Shown: piece by piece, positions 34,143 through 43,900 of the stretch | Position numbering within the stretch: position 1 is the first letter of the stretch | How the letters are laid out: every line of letters starts with the position of its first letter | Source of the DNA: Microbacterium memoriense | GTDB taxonomy: Bacteria; Actinomycetota; Actinomycetes; Actinomycetales; Microbacteriaceae | Assembly: GCF_025398275.1 (NCBI RefSeq) | Contig: NZ_JAODOR010000017.1 | Span: 19,262-83,261 of the forward strand | Direction: 5' to 3' | DNA: 64,000 nucleotides | Notes under the pieces: model-generated | Databases searched by the model: none | What the model saw: the letters and a program-made list of their open reading frames with translations, nothing else | Told to the model about the DNA's origin: nothing | Position numbers and translations under genes: made by a program

Positions 34143-36119
34143 TCAGGCGAGGGCGGGGGATGCCGTCAGCAACACGCGCGTGCTGATCGTCCGCCGGCGG
34201 ACGACGGCGAGGACCGTGACGACGAACGCGAGGCCCGCCCAGATGATCATTCCCGCGAGGCCCGCTCCGATACCGCCGGCATCGGTCAGGGCGCCGAGCA
34301 TCGCCTGATAGGCCGGCGTCGTCGGCATGAGTCCCGCGACCGAGGTCAGCACACCCGGTACCGTCGAGACGATCCCGGTCGCGAGGGCGAGCACCCCGAT
34401 GAGCGCCGAGATCCAGCGACCGGCACCGCCGAACACGCCCACGAGCGCCTGGTTGACCGCGGCGAACGCGACACCGGCGACCATGGCGAGGCCCGCGAAC
34501 GGGAACCACGTCGACCAGTCGTAGGACGCGGCGACCTGCACGATGCCGGCGAGGAGAAGGCCCTGGCCCGCGCCGATCGCGGCAGCGGGGACCAGGCTTC
34601 GGAGCGCCAGCACGACCGATGGGCGGCGCGAGCTGAGCGCGTGCCGCGGCACGGCCTGCAGTGCCACGAACGACGCGAGACCGCCGAACCACAACGCCAG
34701 CATGGCCAGCAGGGGGATCGCAGAAGCTCCGAAGAGGTTCGATCCGATACCGGCGGCGGTCACGGGATCCGCGACGACCGAAGCGAGGTCGGTCGCCTGC
34801 TGGTCCGTGTACGACGGCAGGGCAGTCGCAGCCTCGGTCAGGCCGTCGGCCAGCGTGGACGTGCCCGTCGCGACCTGGCTGACGCCGTCGGCGAGTTGCG
34901 ATGCGCCGGTCGCCAACTGGTCGGCGCCATCGGCGAGCTGGTTCGCTCCGGTCCCGAGTGCCGATGCGCCGTCGGCCGACTGATCGATACCGCCCGCGAT
35001 CGTGCCGAGCCCGGATTCCAGAGCGGACGCACCGGAGGCGAGCTGGTCGACTCCCTGCGCCGTGGCTCCCAGCCCCTGCTGCACGCCGCCCGCGTAGCCG
35101 GTTGCGTACCCGGCGGCGGTCACCGCACTCTGCACGTCGCCCGCGAGCCCGCCGAGCGCCGTGCAGACTGCGATCTGGTCCGGAGTCGTCGGCGCCGTGC
35201 AGCTGTTCTGCGCCAGGAGGGTCTGATAGGTGGTCGCGAGCGCGACGGTCGCCGCCGCGGCCTCGTTCGCGTAGCGGACGTTGGTCGCGGCAGTGCCGCC
35301 GAGAGTGCCGTCTGCGGTCGAGGTGAGCTGAGCGGACACCTGACCGAGGCCGTCGGTGAGCGATCCCGCGCCGGCCGCCGATTGGCGTGTGCCGTCGGCG
35401 AGCTGGGCGAGTCCGTTCGAAAGGTCACCGGCACCGGAACCGATCTGGGCGGCGCCGTCGGAGAGCGCGGTGGCACCGGCCGGGAGCTCGGCCGCGCCGG
35501 TCGCCGTCTGTGCCGCGCCGTCGGCGAGCTGGTGGGCGCCCGTCGCGGCCTCGCCAAGCTGATCGCCCAGGGTCGTGAACCCGAGGAACACGTTCTCGAG
35601 ATACACGCTCGACAGCTGCTGTCCCATGACGGATGCGGCGGCCTGCGCGACCTGCGCCGTGATGGCGTCATCGACGATCAGGCTGTCGGGTGCCGTCGCG
35701 ACGGAGATGGTCGCCTTCTCGGGAGTGCCGCCGGAACCGTCGGAGGCGCCGGCTGTCGAGGTCGCGGCTGCAGAGAAGTTCGCGGGGATCGTGATGATCG
35801 CGTCGTAGGTGCCGTCGGCGAGGCCGGTACGGGCGTCGTCCGTGTTCGAGATCGTCCAGTCGAGGTTGCTGGCGAGCTCTTCGGATCCTTCGACCAGACC
35901 CGCCGTCAGTTGGCGGCCGAGGGGCACCATCTGACCGTCGAGTGTGACGGGCTCATCGTTGTTGACGATCGCGGCACGCATGTCGCCGAGACGTTCGGTC
36001 GGGTTGTACAGCGCAGAGACGAGGATGCCGCCGATCACGACCGGGAGCAGAAGGACGCCGATCAGGGTCAGCCACGTCACGGGCTTGCGGGAACGGGCGC
36101 GTTCGATGGGGAGAGTCAT
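34143..36119 (-). CDS. YhgE/Pip-domain membrane protein
   Basis: A 658-residue protein of the YhgE/Pip (phage-infection-protein/ABC-2-like) family. One N-terminal helix (residues 15-37) is followed by a conserved extracellular domain (AAIVNNDEPVTLDGQ), then about 250 residues of 7-residue repeats of the type L-A-D-G-A-x-Q / L-A-x-G-A that form a long coiled-coil or beta-helical stalk, and five C-terminal helices. Relatives affect envelope or ESX-type secretion. It overlaps the MMPL stop by 4 nt, so both are one operon, probably under the divergent TetR. Confidence 0.85.
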   Translation of the reverse strand: MTLPIERARSRKPVTWLTLIGVLLLPVVIGGILVSALYNPTERLGDMRAAIVNNDEPVTLDGQMVPLGRQLTAGLVEGSEELASNLDWTISNTDDARTGLADGTYDAIITIPANFSAAATSTAGASDGSGGTPEKATISVATAPDSLIVDDAITAQVAQAAASVMGQQLSSVYLENVFLGFTTLGDQLGEAATGAHQLADGAAQTATGAAELPAGATALSDGAAQIGSGAGDLSNGLAQLADGTRQSAAGAGSLTDGLGQVSAQLTSTADGTLGGTAATNVRYANEAAAATVALATTYQTLLAQNSCTAPTTPDQIAVCTALGGLAGDVQSAVTAAGYATGYAGGVQQGLGATAQGVDQLASGASALESGLGTIAGGIDQSADGASALGTGANQLADGADQLATGASQLADGVSQVATGTSTLADGLTEAATALPSYTDQQATDLASVVADPVTAAGIGSNLFGASAIPLLAMLALWFGGLASFVALQAVPRHALSSRRPSVVLALRSLVPAAAIGAGQGLLLAGIVQVAASYDWSTWFPFAGLAMVAGVAFAAVNQALVGVFGGAGRWISALIGVLALATGIVSTVPGVLTSVAGLMPTTPAYQAMLGALTDAGGIGAGLAGMIIWAGLAFVVTVLAVVRRRTISTRVLLTASPALA

Positions 36120-39007
36120 GAGGAGATCACCTGCGTGTCGGCCCCGGTCGAGGCGGGGTGTGCGGTCAGGGCGAGGGATGTCACGCCGGGGCGATGCGCC
36201 TCCGCGAGGAGATCGAGCGCGGGCCCGTCACGCCGCGCGGACGCGACCAGAGTGAGGGGATGCCCGTCGCCGCGGCGACGTCCGAGTGCGGCCTCGGCGG
36301 CATCCCGGAGGATAGCGGCGGCTTGGTCGCGATCGGGACCCGTGAGGGCATCGAGCCCGTCGATGACGACCAGGCTCGTGCCGCCGGCGACCGCTCGGCG
36401 GAGCTCCGCGAGCGGGTCGGCGGAGCCGTCGAGAAGGGCCACGCCGACGTGCGCGCGGACCCAGGCACCCCGGCCGGGCAGAAGGTGACCAGCGACGCGC
36501 AGGCGTCCGTCCGAGGGTTCGATCCGTCCGGCGACGGCCAACGCGAATGCGCGTCCGGCTCGGGCGTCGGGTGAGGTGACGAGCAGGGTCCCGCCCTGAT
36601 CGAGCCGCACATCGGCCCCGTCGAACAGCGTGACCTCTCCCGTCTCGCGCCCGCCGTCGGCACGCACGGCGAGCGCGTCGGCCGCCAGCGCGCCGCGGTA
36701 ACCGGGCTCCGGCCAGTCCCTGAGCGCCATCTCGCGTTCGACAGCCTCGCCCTCGATGTCGAAGTGGGGGAGGATGCGGTCGAGCCATGCCGGCATCCAC
36801 CACGCCTTGTCGCCGAGCAATGCCATCACGGCGGGCACGAGCGTCATGCGTACGAGGAACGCGTCGACGGCGATGCCGACGGCGAGTCCCAGCGCGATCG
36901 GTTTGATCGAGGTGTCGCCTTCGGGGACGAATGCCGCGAAGACGGCGAACATGATGACGGCGGCGGCCGTCACGACCCGGGCGGATGCCGTGAACCCGCT
37001 TCGCACGGCCGCGATGGCCATGGCGCGCGCGTCGAACGGCTTCCCGGAGGCGATGGCGGCGCGGCGGGCGTGGACGAAGTCCTCCCGCATCCGCGACACG
37101 AGGAACACTTCGTAGTCCATCGCCAAGCCGAAGAGCACGCCCATCAGGATGATCGGCATGAAGCTGATGACCGGACCCGTGCGCGTCACGTGCAGCGCGT
37201 CGGCGAGCCATCCCCACTCGAACACCGCCGCGACGACACCGAAGGCGGCGAGAATCGACAGGAGGTAGCCGACGGTGGCCTTCAACGGCACCCAGATCGA
37301 GCGGAACACGATCATCAGAAGGATGAACGACAGGCCCACGACGAACAGACCGAACGGGAGGAGCGCGGCGCCCAGGCGATCGGAGATGTCGATCGCGATC
37401 GCCGTGAACCCTGTGACTTTGAGGTCGACGCCGTAGGTCTCGAGCCATTCATCGTGATGCGAGCGGAGTTCGCGGACGAGGTCGGCGGTGGCCGGGTCGT
37501 CGGGCGCGGTCTCGGGGACGACCTGAATCAGCCCCGTGTCGGCGGTCGGATTCGGCGTGGCGAGAGCCACTTCCTTCACGCCGGGGATCTTTTCGACCTC
37601 GGCCTTGAGATCGGCCATGAGTCCCAGGGGATCTGTCGACGTGACGATCGTGCCGGTGAGGACGAGGGGGCCGTTCGAGCCGGGCCCGAAGTGTTCGGCG
37701 GTCAGATCGTAGGCCTGTCGCGCTTCGCTCGAGGCCGGTTGCATGCCCGCATTGGGAAGAGCCAGCTGCAGGCTCGCGGCCGGGATCGCCACGACACCGA
37801 GCGTGGCGACGACGGCGAGAGTCGTGACGATCGGATGCCGCGTGACGAGCATGACCCAGCGGTTGGTTTTCTTGGTCACGGCCGTGGCCGCCTCGGAGGT
37901 GTCTTCCGCCTCCGCGGTTTCTGGCGCGCGGCGGCGTCCGATCCGCGCACCGCGCGAGAGGCCATGACCCCATCCGGCGACGCGTGCGCCGACGAAACCG
38001 AGGAAGGCGGGTGTCAGGGTGACGGCGACGAGGACCGCGACGGCGACGGCGGCCGCGGCGGCGATACCCATCGTCGTGAGGAACGGGATGCCGGCAAAGC
38101 CGAGGCCGATCAACGCGATGAGCACCGTGACACCGGCGAAGACGACGGCGGAGCCGGCGGTACCGGTGGCGCGTGACGCGGACTCTTCGGGATCCATCCC
38201 CGCGCGCACTTGATCTTGATGCCGGGCGACGATGAAGAGCGCGTAGTCGATCCCGACGGCGAGCCCCAACATGATGGCGAGCATCGGAGTGGTCGACGAG
38301 ACGGTGGCGAACGCCGTCGATGCGTAGATCAGCGCGATCGCCAGGGCGACTCCGATCAGCGCGCTCGCCAGCGGAAAGAAGGCCACCGCGAACGATCGGA
38401 AGGTGATGATCAGGACGAACAGCGCGATCAGCACGCCGACGGCCTCGACGATCGACAGGGCGGGGAGGGACGTCGAGAAGAGGTCACCGCCCACCACGAC
38501 CTGCGAGCCCTCGGGCAAGGCCGCACCGAGCGTCGAGGACACATCCTGCAGCGCGGTCTTCGTCGCATCGGGGACGTCGGTGACGGTCCCTTCGAACTGC
38601 AGACGGATGAGGGCGGCGGTCTCGTCCTCGCTGACCGACCCGGTGACCATGTCATCGAACGGATCGGTCACGGCCAGCACGCCCTCGAGGCCCTGGAGCT
38701 CATCGACCGTCGAGGCGATCTCGTCGCTGTACGGAGCCTCATCGATACGGTCGCCCTCCGCCGTGACGACGACGTACTGCGCACTCGTCCCACTCGCCTG
38801 CGGGAACGTGCGCGCGAGGAGCTCGATGCCCTCTTGGCCCTCGGTCCCGGGAATCGAGAACGAGTTGTCGAAGCCCTTGATGGCGCCTGTCCCGATACCG
38901 AGGCCGACCGAGCCGCCCACGATGCCGAGCAGGAGGAGCCACGCGACGAGCACGCGCCAGGGGTGGCGGTACGACCAGTGGCCGAGGGACGAGAGAAGTG
39001 TGGACAC
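36116..39007 (-). CDS. MMPL-family transporter with C-terminal ABC-ATPase-like extension
   Basis: A 963-residue RND-type exporter. Residues 1 to about 740 are an ordinary MmpL/YdfJ pair of six-helix bundles with large outer loops; RHPWRVLVAWLLL starts helix 1 and GIDYALFIVARHQ and AMDYEVFLVSRMRED are the two proton-relay helices. The remaining 215 residues resemble an ABC ATPase (VTLFDGADVRLDQGG, AGRIEPSDGRLRVAGH, SLVVIDGLDAL), but the P-loop reads SPDARAGRA without GKS/T. GTG start; first gene of the operon with YhgE. Export of lipid, antibiotic or other substrate is inferred. Confidence 0.88.
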   Translation of the reverse strand: MSTLLSSLGHWSYRHPWRVLVAWLLLLGIVGGSVGLGIGTGAIKGFDNSFSIPGTEGQEGIELLARTFPQASGTSAQYVVVTAEGDRIDEAPYSDEIASTVDELQGLEGVLAVTDPFDDMVTGSVSEDETAALIRLQFEGTVTDVPDATKTALQDVSSTLGAALPEGSQVVVGGDLFSTSLPALSIVEAVGVLIALFVLIITFRSFAVAFFPLASALIGVALAIALIYASTAFATVSSTTPMLAIMLGLAVGIDYALFIVARHQDQVRAGMDPEESASRATGTAGSAVVFAGVTVLIALIGLGFAGIPFLTTMGIAAAAAVAVAVLVAVTLTPAFLGFVGARVAGWGHGLSRGARIGRRRAPETAEAEDTSEAATAVTKKTNRWVMLVTRHPIVTTLAVVATLGVVAIPAASLQLALPNAGMQPASSEARQAYDLTAEHFGPGSNGPLVLTGTIVTSTDPLGLMADLKAEVEKIPGVKEVALATPNPTADTGLIQVVPETAPDDPATADLVRELRSHHDEWLETYGVDLKVTGFTAIAIDISDRLGAALLPFGLFVVGLSFILLMIVFRSIWVPLKATVGYLLSILAAFGVVAAVFEWGWLADALHVTRTGPVISFMPIILMGVLFGLAMDYEVFLVSRMREDFVHARRAAIASGKPFDARAMAIAAVRSGFTASARVVTAAAVIMFAVFAAFVPEGDTSIKPIALGLAVGIAVDAFLVRMTLVPAVMALLGDKAWWMPAWLDRILPHFDIEGEAVEREMALRDWPEPGYRGALAADALAVRADGGRETGEVTLFDGADVRLDQGGTLLVTSPDARAGRAFALAVAGRIEPSDGRLRVAGHLLPGRGAWVRAHVGVALLDGSADPLAELRRAVAGGTSLVVIDGLDALTGPDRDQAAAILRDAAEAALGRRRGDGHPLTLVASARRDGPALDLLAEAHRPGVTSLALTAHPASTGADTQVISS

Positions 39008-39046
39008 GAGCGCTCCGGTTCGAAAGGAAGGAGGTCAGCGGATTTC

Positions 39047-39062
39047 GATACAACGCTGTATC
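39047..39062. promoter_or_regulatory. operator palindrome 1 (TetR)
   Basis: GATACA-ACGC-TGTATC, a perfect inverted repeat 40 nt upstream of the MMPL GTG. It shares the pattern GATACA-N4-TGTAT with operator 2, 17 bp away. Confidence 0.65.
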
Positions 39063-39063
39063 C

Positions 39064-39079
39064 AATACATAGATGTATC
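39064..39079. promoter_or_regulatory. operator palindrome 2 (TetR)
   Basis: On the reverse strand GATACA-TCTA-TGTATT, with the perfect core ATACAT-AG-ATGTAT. It lies 1 nt from operator 1 and just before TAAGGGT, a possible -10 for the TetR gene, so binding would block both divergent promoters. Confidence 0.65.
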
Positions 39080-39144
39080 CTAAGGGTGTTCGTCCTCGTC
39101 AGTCTGGGGACAAGGTGTGAAACTGGGCCGCGAGAGGGAGCCGC

Positions 39145-39774
39145 ATGACCGACGTCACCGCACGGCACGGATCGCGCCGTCGTGAACAGACCCGGGCGCG
39201 GCTTCTGGACGCCGCTCACGAGGTGTTCGGCGATGTCGGGATGGATGCGGCATCCGTCGAGATGATCTGCGAGCGCGCCGGCTTCACGCGCGGTGCGTTC
39301 TACTCGAACTTCGAGTCGAAGGACGAGCTGTTCCTCGCACTCATCACCCAGCTGGCGGAAGAAAAGCTCGATGCGGTGGCCGGCCGCGTGCGAGAACTCG
39401 CGCCGGATGCGCTGTCGGACATGTCCGCACTCGTGCACCAGGTCGTCGGTGCGTCGCTGGGCGACCGCGTGGAGCCGCAGCTGATCAGCGAGATCCGGAC
39501 GCAGGCGATGCGAGATCCTCGGCTCGCCGAGGCCTACCTCACGTGGCAGAACGTCCTGCGGGATCGCGTCGAGGGCATCATTCAGCAGGTCGTCAGCACG
39601 TACGGGTTGCGGTTGCGGTTGCCGATCGACGACGCGGCACAGCTCCTTCTCGATGTCTCCGACGACACGTGCGCACGTGCCACGCTCGAGGGCCGCCCCA
39701 CGGAAGAGATCACGACTCTGCTGAATGCCCGCATCGAGCGGCTTGTGATGGTCCTCGTCGAGGCGCCCGCGTAG
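39145..39774 (+). CDS. TetR-family transcriptional regulator
   Basis: A 209-residue regulator. The N-terminal HTH is clear: RARLLDAAHEVFGDVGMDAASVEMICERAGFTRGAFYSNF (residues 18-57), including the GFTRGAFYSNF recognition helix typical of the group. The remainder is an alpha-helical ligand and dimer domain without a recognisable ligand motif. It is divergent from the MMPL-YhgE operon and separated from it by two tandem operator palindromes, so it most likely represses that exporter and itself. One base separates its stop from that of convergent menC. Confidence 0.9.
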   Translation: MTDVTARHGSRRREQTRARLLDAAHEVFGDVGMDAASVEMICERAGFTRGAFYSNFESKDELFLALITQLAEEKLDAVAGRVRELAPDALSDMSALVHQVVGASLGDRVEPQLISEIRTQAMRDPRLAEAYLTWQNVLRDRVEGIIQQVVSTYGLRLRLPIDDAAQLLLDVSDDTCARATLEGRPTEEITTLLNARIERLVMVLVEAPA

Positions 39775-39775
39775 A

Positions 39776-40762
39776 TCACCCGGTCCCGAGCACCGCGTGG
39801 CAGCGCTCGAGTCGCGCCAGCCACCACTCGCGGCGATCCGGCGCGGCGGTATGCCGCTCGAGCAGGTCCCGGTCGGGTGTGATGCGCCCGACGGGCAGCA
39901 TTCCCGACTCCGGGCGGAGCGGTCGCGACGTCACATCGGCGCCGAGGAGCGACGCCGTCCCCAGCCCGCAGTCGTAGTCCAGTTGGGGGAGTGCTGCGGC
40001 CAGAGCGAGTCCCATCGACAGGCCGATGCTCGTTTCCAGCGCGCTGGACACGACGGCGGGAAGCCCGGCTTCGCCGACGATCTCCAGTGCTCGATGCACA
40101 CCGCCGAGGGGTTGGGCCTTCACGACCAGGAGGTCGGCGGCTCCCGCACGCGCGACCGCGAGGGGATCGACGGCCTTGCGGATGCTCTCGTCGGCGGCGA
40201 TCGGGATGTCCCAGTCGGCGAGGCGTTCGCGCAACTGGACAAGCTCGTCGACGCTCGCACACGGCTGCTCGAGGTACTCGAGGTCGAACGCGGCGAGTTC
40301 GTGTACGGCGTGCTCGGCCTCGTCGACGTTCCACCCGCCGTTGGCGTCGAGGCGGATGCGGCCCTCGGGGCCCAGCGCTGCGCGCACCGCCCGCACGCGA
40401 GCGATGTCGTCGGTGAGGGTCTGACCGCGTTCGGCGACCTTGACTTTCGCCGTGCGGCATCCGTCGAAACGTGCCAGCACGCTGGTGACGTCACCGGCGG
40501 CGACGGCCGGGACTGTCGCGTTGACGACGATCCGCTCGCGGAGTGGCGCGGGCTGCGCCTGCCAGCCGAAGTCGATCGCGGCGGCCAGCCAGACGGCCGC
40601 CTCGGCGTCGTCGTACTCGAGGAAGGGCGAGAATTCGGTCCACCCCGTGGGGCCCTCGAGGAGCACCACCTCGCGGGTGTCGATCCCCCGGAAGCGGGTG
40701 ACCAGGGGCAGGGAGATGACGTGCGCGACGGTGCGCAGATCGGACAGCGGAGGAATGCTCAC
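39776..40762 (-). CDS. menC: o-succinylbenzoate synthase
   Basis: A dehydratase of the enolase superfamily (328 aa) in menaquinone synthesis, converting SHCHC to o-succinylbenzoate. The catalytic set is visible: KVKV near residue 108 (general acid/base Lys), LDANGGW near 140, YLEQP near 165 and AADES near 190 (the three metal ligands) and VVKAQPLGG near 215 (second Lys). The GTG at 40762 is chosen because CAGGAT stands 7 nt upstream; an in-frame ATG at 40771 is possible. It lies apart from the rest of the men genes, about 8 kb away. Confidence 0.92.
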   Translation of the reverse strand: MSIPPLSDLRTVAHVISLPLVTRFRGIDTREVVLLEGPTGWTEFSPFLEYDDAEAAVWLAAAIDFGWQAQPAPLRERIVVNATVPAVAAGDVTSVLARFDGCRTAKVKVAERGQTLTDDIARVRAVRAALGPEGRIRLDANGGWNVDEAEHAVHELAAFDLEYLEQPCASVDELVQLRERLADWDIPIAADESIRKAVDPLAVARAGAADLLVVKAQPLGGVHRALEIVGEAGLPAVVSSALETSIGLSMGLALAAALPQLDYDCGLGTASLLGADVTSRPLRPESGMLPVGRITPDRDLLERHTAAPDRREWWLARLERCHAVLGTG

Positions 40763-40920
40763 GGCATCCATCCTGCCGCGTTCGCGTCGGAACATGTGGC
40801 TGCGGCGCGGGGGACTTCGCAGGTGTGCCAACGGTGCACCTCGACGACCACTCCTGAAGGCACGCCGCGCGCGCTGATCAGCCCGCTCGCCCGACCCTGC
40901 CCGCGTGAGAGAATCGCCCG

Positions 40921-43900
40921 GTGAGCCGCCCGACCGTTTCTCCCCGCTTCGCCCTCGACATCGAGGCGGTCCCGCGCGCGGAACGCGCGCAGGCACTGCT
41001 CGATGCGCTCGCCGAGCGGGTGGTGATCGCCGATGGCGCCATGGGCACCATGCTGCAGCGACACGACCTGTCGATCGAGGCGGACTTCGCGGGTCTCGAA
41101 GGATGCAACGAGATCCTCAACGAGACCCGGCCCGACGTGATCGGCGACATCCACGACGCGTACTTCGCGGTGGGGGTGGATGCCGTCGAAACCAACACGT
41201 TCGGAGCCAACTGGTCGAACCTGTCGGACTACGGCATCGATGGCCGCATCCAGGAGCTCTCCGCATCCGGCGCCCGCATCGCGCGGGAGCGCGCCGAAGC
41301 GGCCGAGGTCCGCGACGGCCGGATGCGGTGGGTGCTCGGCTCGATGGGGCCGGGCACGAAGCTCCCGAGCCTCGGCCACACGACCTATGCGCATCTGAAG
41401 GAGACCTTCGCCCTGCAGGCCGAAGGGCTCATCGACGGCGGCGCAGACGCATTCCTCGTCGAAACATCGCAAGACCTGCTGCAGACGAAGGCGGCCATCG
41501 CCGGCTGCAAGCAGGCGATCGTGAGCCGCGGCATCCGTCTGCCGATCTTCGTCGAGGTGACCGTCGAGACCACCGGCACGATGCTGATGGGGTCGGAAAT
41601 CGGCGCCGCCCTCACGGCGCTCGCTCCGCTCGGCGTCGACGCGATCGGATTGAACTGCGCGACCGGGCCGGCCGAGATGAGCGAGCACTTGCGGCATCTG
41701 TCGAAGCATTCGCCGGTCGCGATCGCGTGCATGCCCAATGCCGGGCTCCCGGTTCTCGGCGCGAACGGTGCACACTATCCGCTCACACCGGCCGAGCTCG
41801 CGACGGCCCACGAGCAGTTCGTGCGTGAGTTCGGCGTGGGACTCGTCGGCGGATGCTGCGGCACGACGCCCGAGCACCTCGCGGCCGTGGTGGAGCGGCT
41901 GCACGGGGAGCCACGCACACGCGACGCCGGCGCGCTGACCCAGGTCGACGTCGAGCCGGGGGTCGCGTCGCTCTATCAGCACGTGCCGTTCCAGCAGGAT
42001 GCGTCGTACCTCGCGATCGGCGAGCGGACCAACGCGAACGGTTCCCGGGCGTTCCGCGACGCGATGCTCGAGGGGCGATGGGACGACTGCGTCGAGATCG
42101 CCAAGGGGCAGACGCGCGTCGGCGCGCACCTCCTCGACGTCTGCATCGACTACGTGGGGCGCGACGGTGTCGCCGACATCCGTGAGGTCGTCTCGCGGTT
42201 CGCGTCAGCATCCACCCTGCCGCTCGTGATCGATTCGACCGAGCCCGCCGTCATCCAGGCGGGGCTCGAGCTGATCGGCGGACGCCCCGTCGTCAACTCC
42301 GTCAACTATGAGGACGGGGACGGACCGACGAGTCGCTTCGGCCGGATCATGCCGCTCGTCAAGGAGCACGGCACGGCCGTCATCGCGCTGACGATCGATG
42401 AGCAAGGTCAGGCCCGGACCGCGGTCGACAAGCTCCGCATCGCCTCGCGCCTGATCGACGAACTCGTGGATGTCTGGGGCACGCGCGTCGAGGACATCAT
42501 CGTCGACTGCCTGACGTTCCCGATCGCGACAGGGCAGGAAGAAACGCGACGCGACGGCATCGAGACGATCGAGGCGATCCGCGGGCTCGTCGCGAAGTAC
42601 CCGGGGATCAATACGACGCTCGGCGTCTCGAACGTGTCGTTCGGCCTCAACCCCGCGGCGCGCTCGGTGCTGAACTCCGTGTTCCTGCACGAGGCGACTC
42701 AGGCCGGACTCTCGAGCGGAATCATCGACGCCGCCAAGATCGTGCCGCTCGCGTCGATTCCGGACGACCGGCGCAAAGTCGCCCTCGATCTCGTCTGGGA
42801 TCGTCGTGAGTTCGACGCGGACGGGAACCTCACCTACGACCCGCTCGCCACGATGCTCGACCTGTTCGCGGGAGTCGACACGGCGTCGCTCCGCGACCAG
42901 CGCGCGGCGGAGCTCGCCGCACTGCCGGTCGGCGAGCGGCTCGAGCGGCGCATCATCGACGGCGAGCTCAAGGGACTCGAGGACGACCTCGACCTTTCTC
43001 GCGCCGGCGGGCTGAGCGCACTGCAGATCATCAACGACCACCTCCTGGAGGGGATGAAGGTCGTCGGTGAGCGGTTCGGTTCGGGGCAGATGCAACTGCC
43101 GTTCGTGTTGCAATCGGCCGAGGTCATGAAGACCGCTGTCGCGCTCCTCGAGCCCCACATGGAGAAGACGGATGCCGCGGGCAAGGGCACGATCGTTCTC
43201 GCCACCGTCCGCGGCGACGTCCATGACATCGGCAAGAACCTCGTCGACATCATCCTCACGAACAACGGCTACACCGTGATCAACCTCGGCATCAAGCAGC
43301 CGATCTCCGACATCATCGCCGCCGCCGAAGAGCATGGCGCCGATGTCATCGGCATGAGCGGGCTTCTGGTGAAGTCGACCGTCGTGATGAAGGAGAACCT
43401 GCAAGAGCTCTCGAACCGGGGGCTGGGTACCCGGTGGCCGGTGATCCTGGGTGGCGCCGCGCTGACGCGCGCGTACGTCGAGGACGACCTCGCCGGAATC
43501 TTCGAGGGCGAGGTGCGGTACGCGAAGGATGCGTTCGAAGGGCTCGCGCTCATGGAGCCGCTCGTGCGCATCGCGCGCGGTGAGGCTCCGGATGCCGTGG
43601 GATTGCCCGCGCTGAAGAAGCGCATCCACGCGGCGGGATCGCGCCTGACACTCACCGAGCCCGACGCGATGCCGGAACGCTCGGATGTCGCGCGGGACAA
43701 CGCAGTGCCCGCGCCGCCGTTCTGGGGTACGCGGATCGTCCGGGGCATCCGACTGGCCGATTACGCGGCGTTCCTCGATGAGCGCGCGACCTTCATGGGG
43801 CAGTGGGGGCTCAAGCCCGGCCGAGGTGATGTGACGTACGAGGATCTCGTCGAGACCGAGGGGCGTCCGCGTCTGCGCTATTGGCTGGACCGGATCCTCG

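Noticed and set aside
36228..38176. Long open frames on both strands within the MMPL gene
   Set aside because: Arg/Ala/Pro- or Asp/Glu/Arg-rich translations without motifs are the usual GC-driven shadows of the real reverse-strand gene.
40772..40920. Possible cobalamin riboswitch upstream of metH
   Set aside because: No B12-box-like core or surrounding helices could be found in the 149 bp, and the start appears to have a promoter box 6 nt away.
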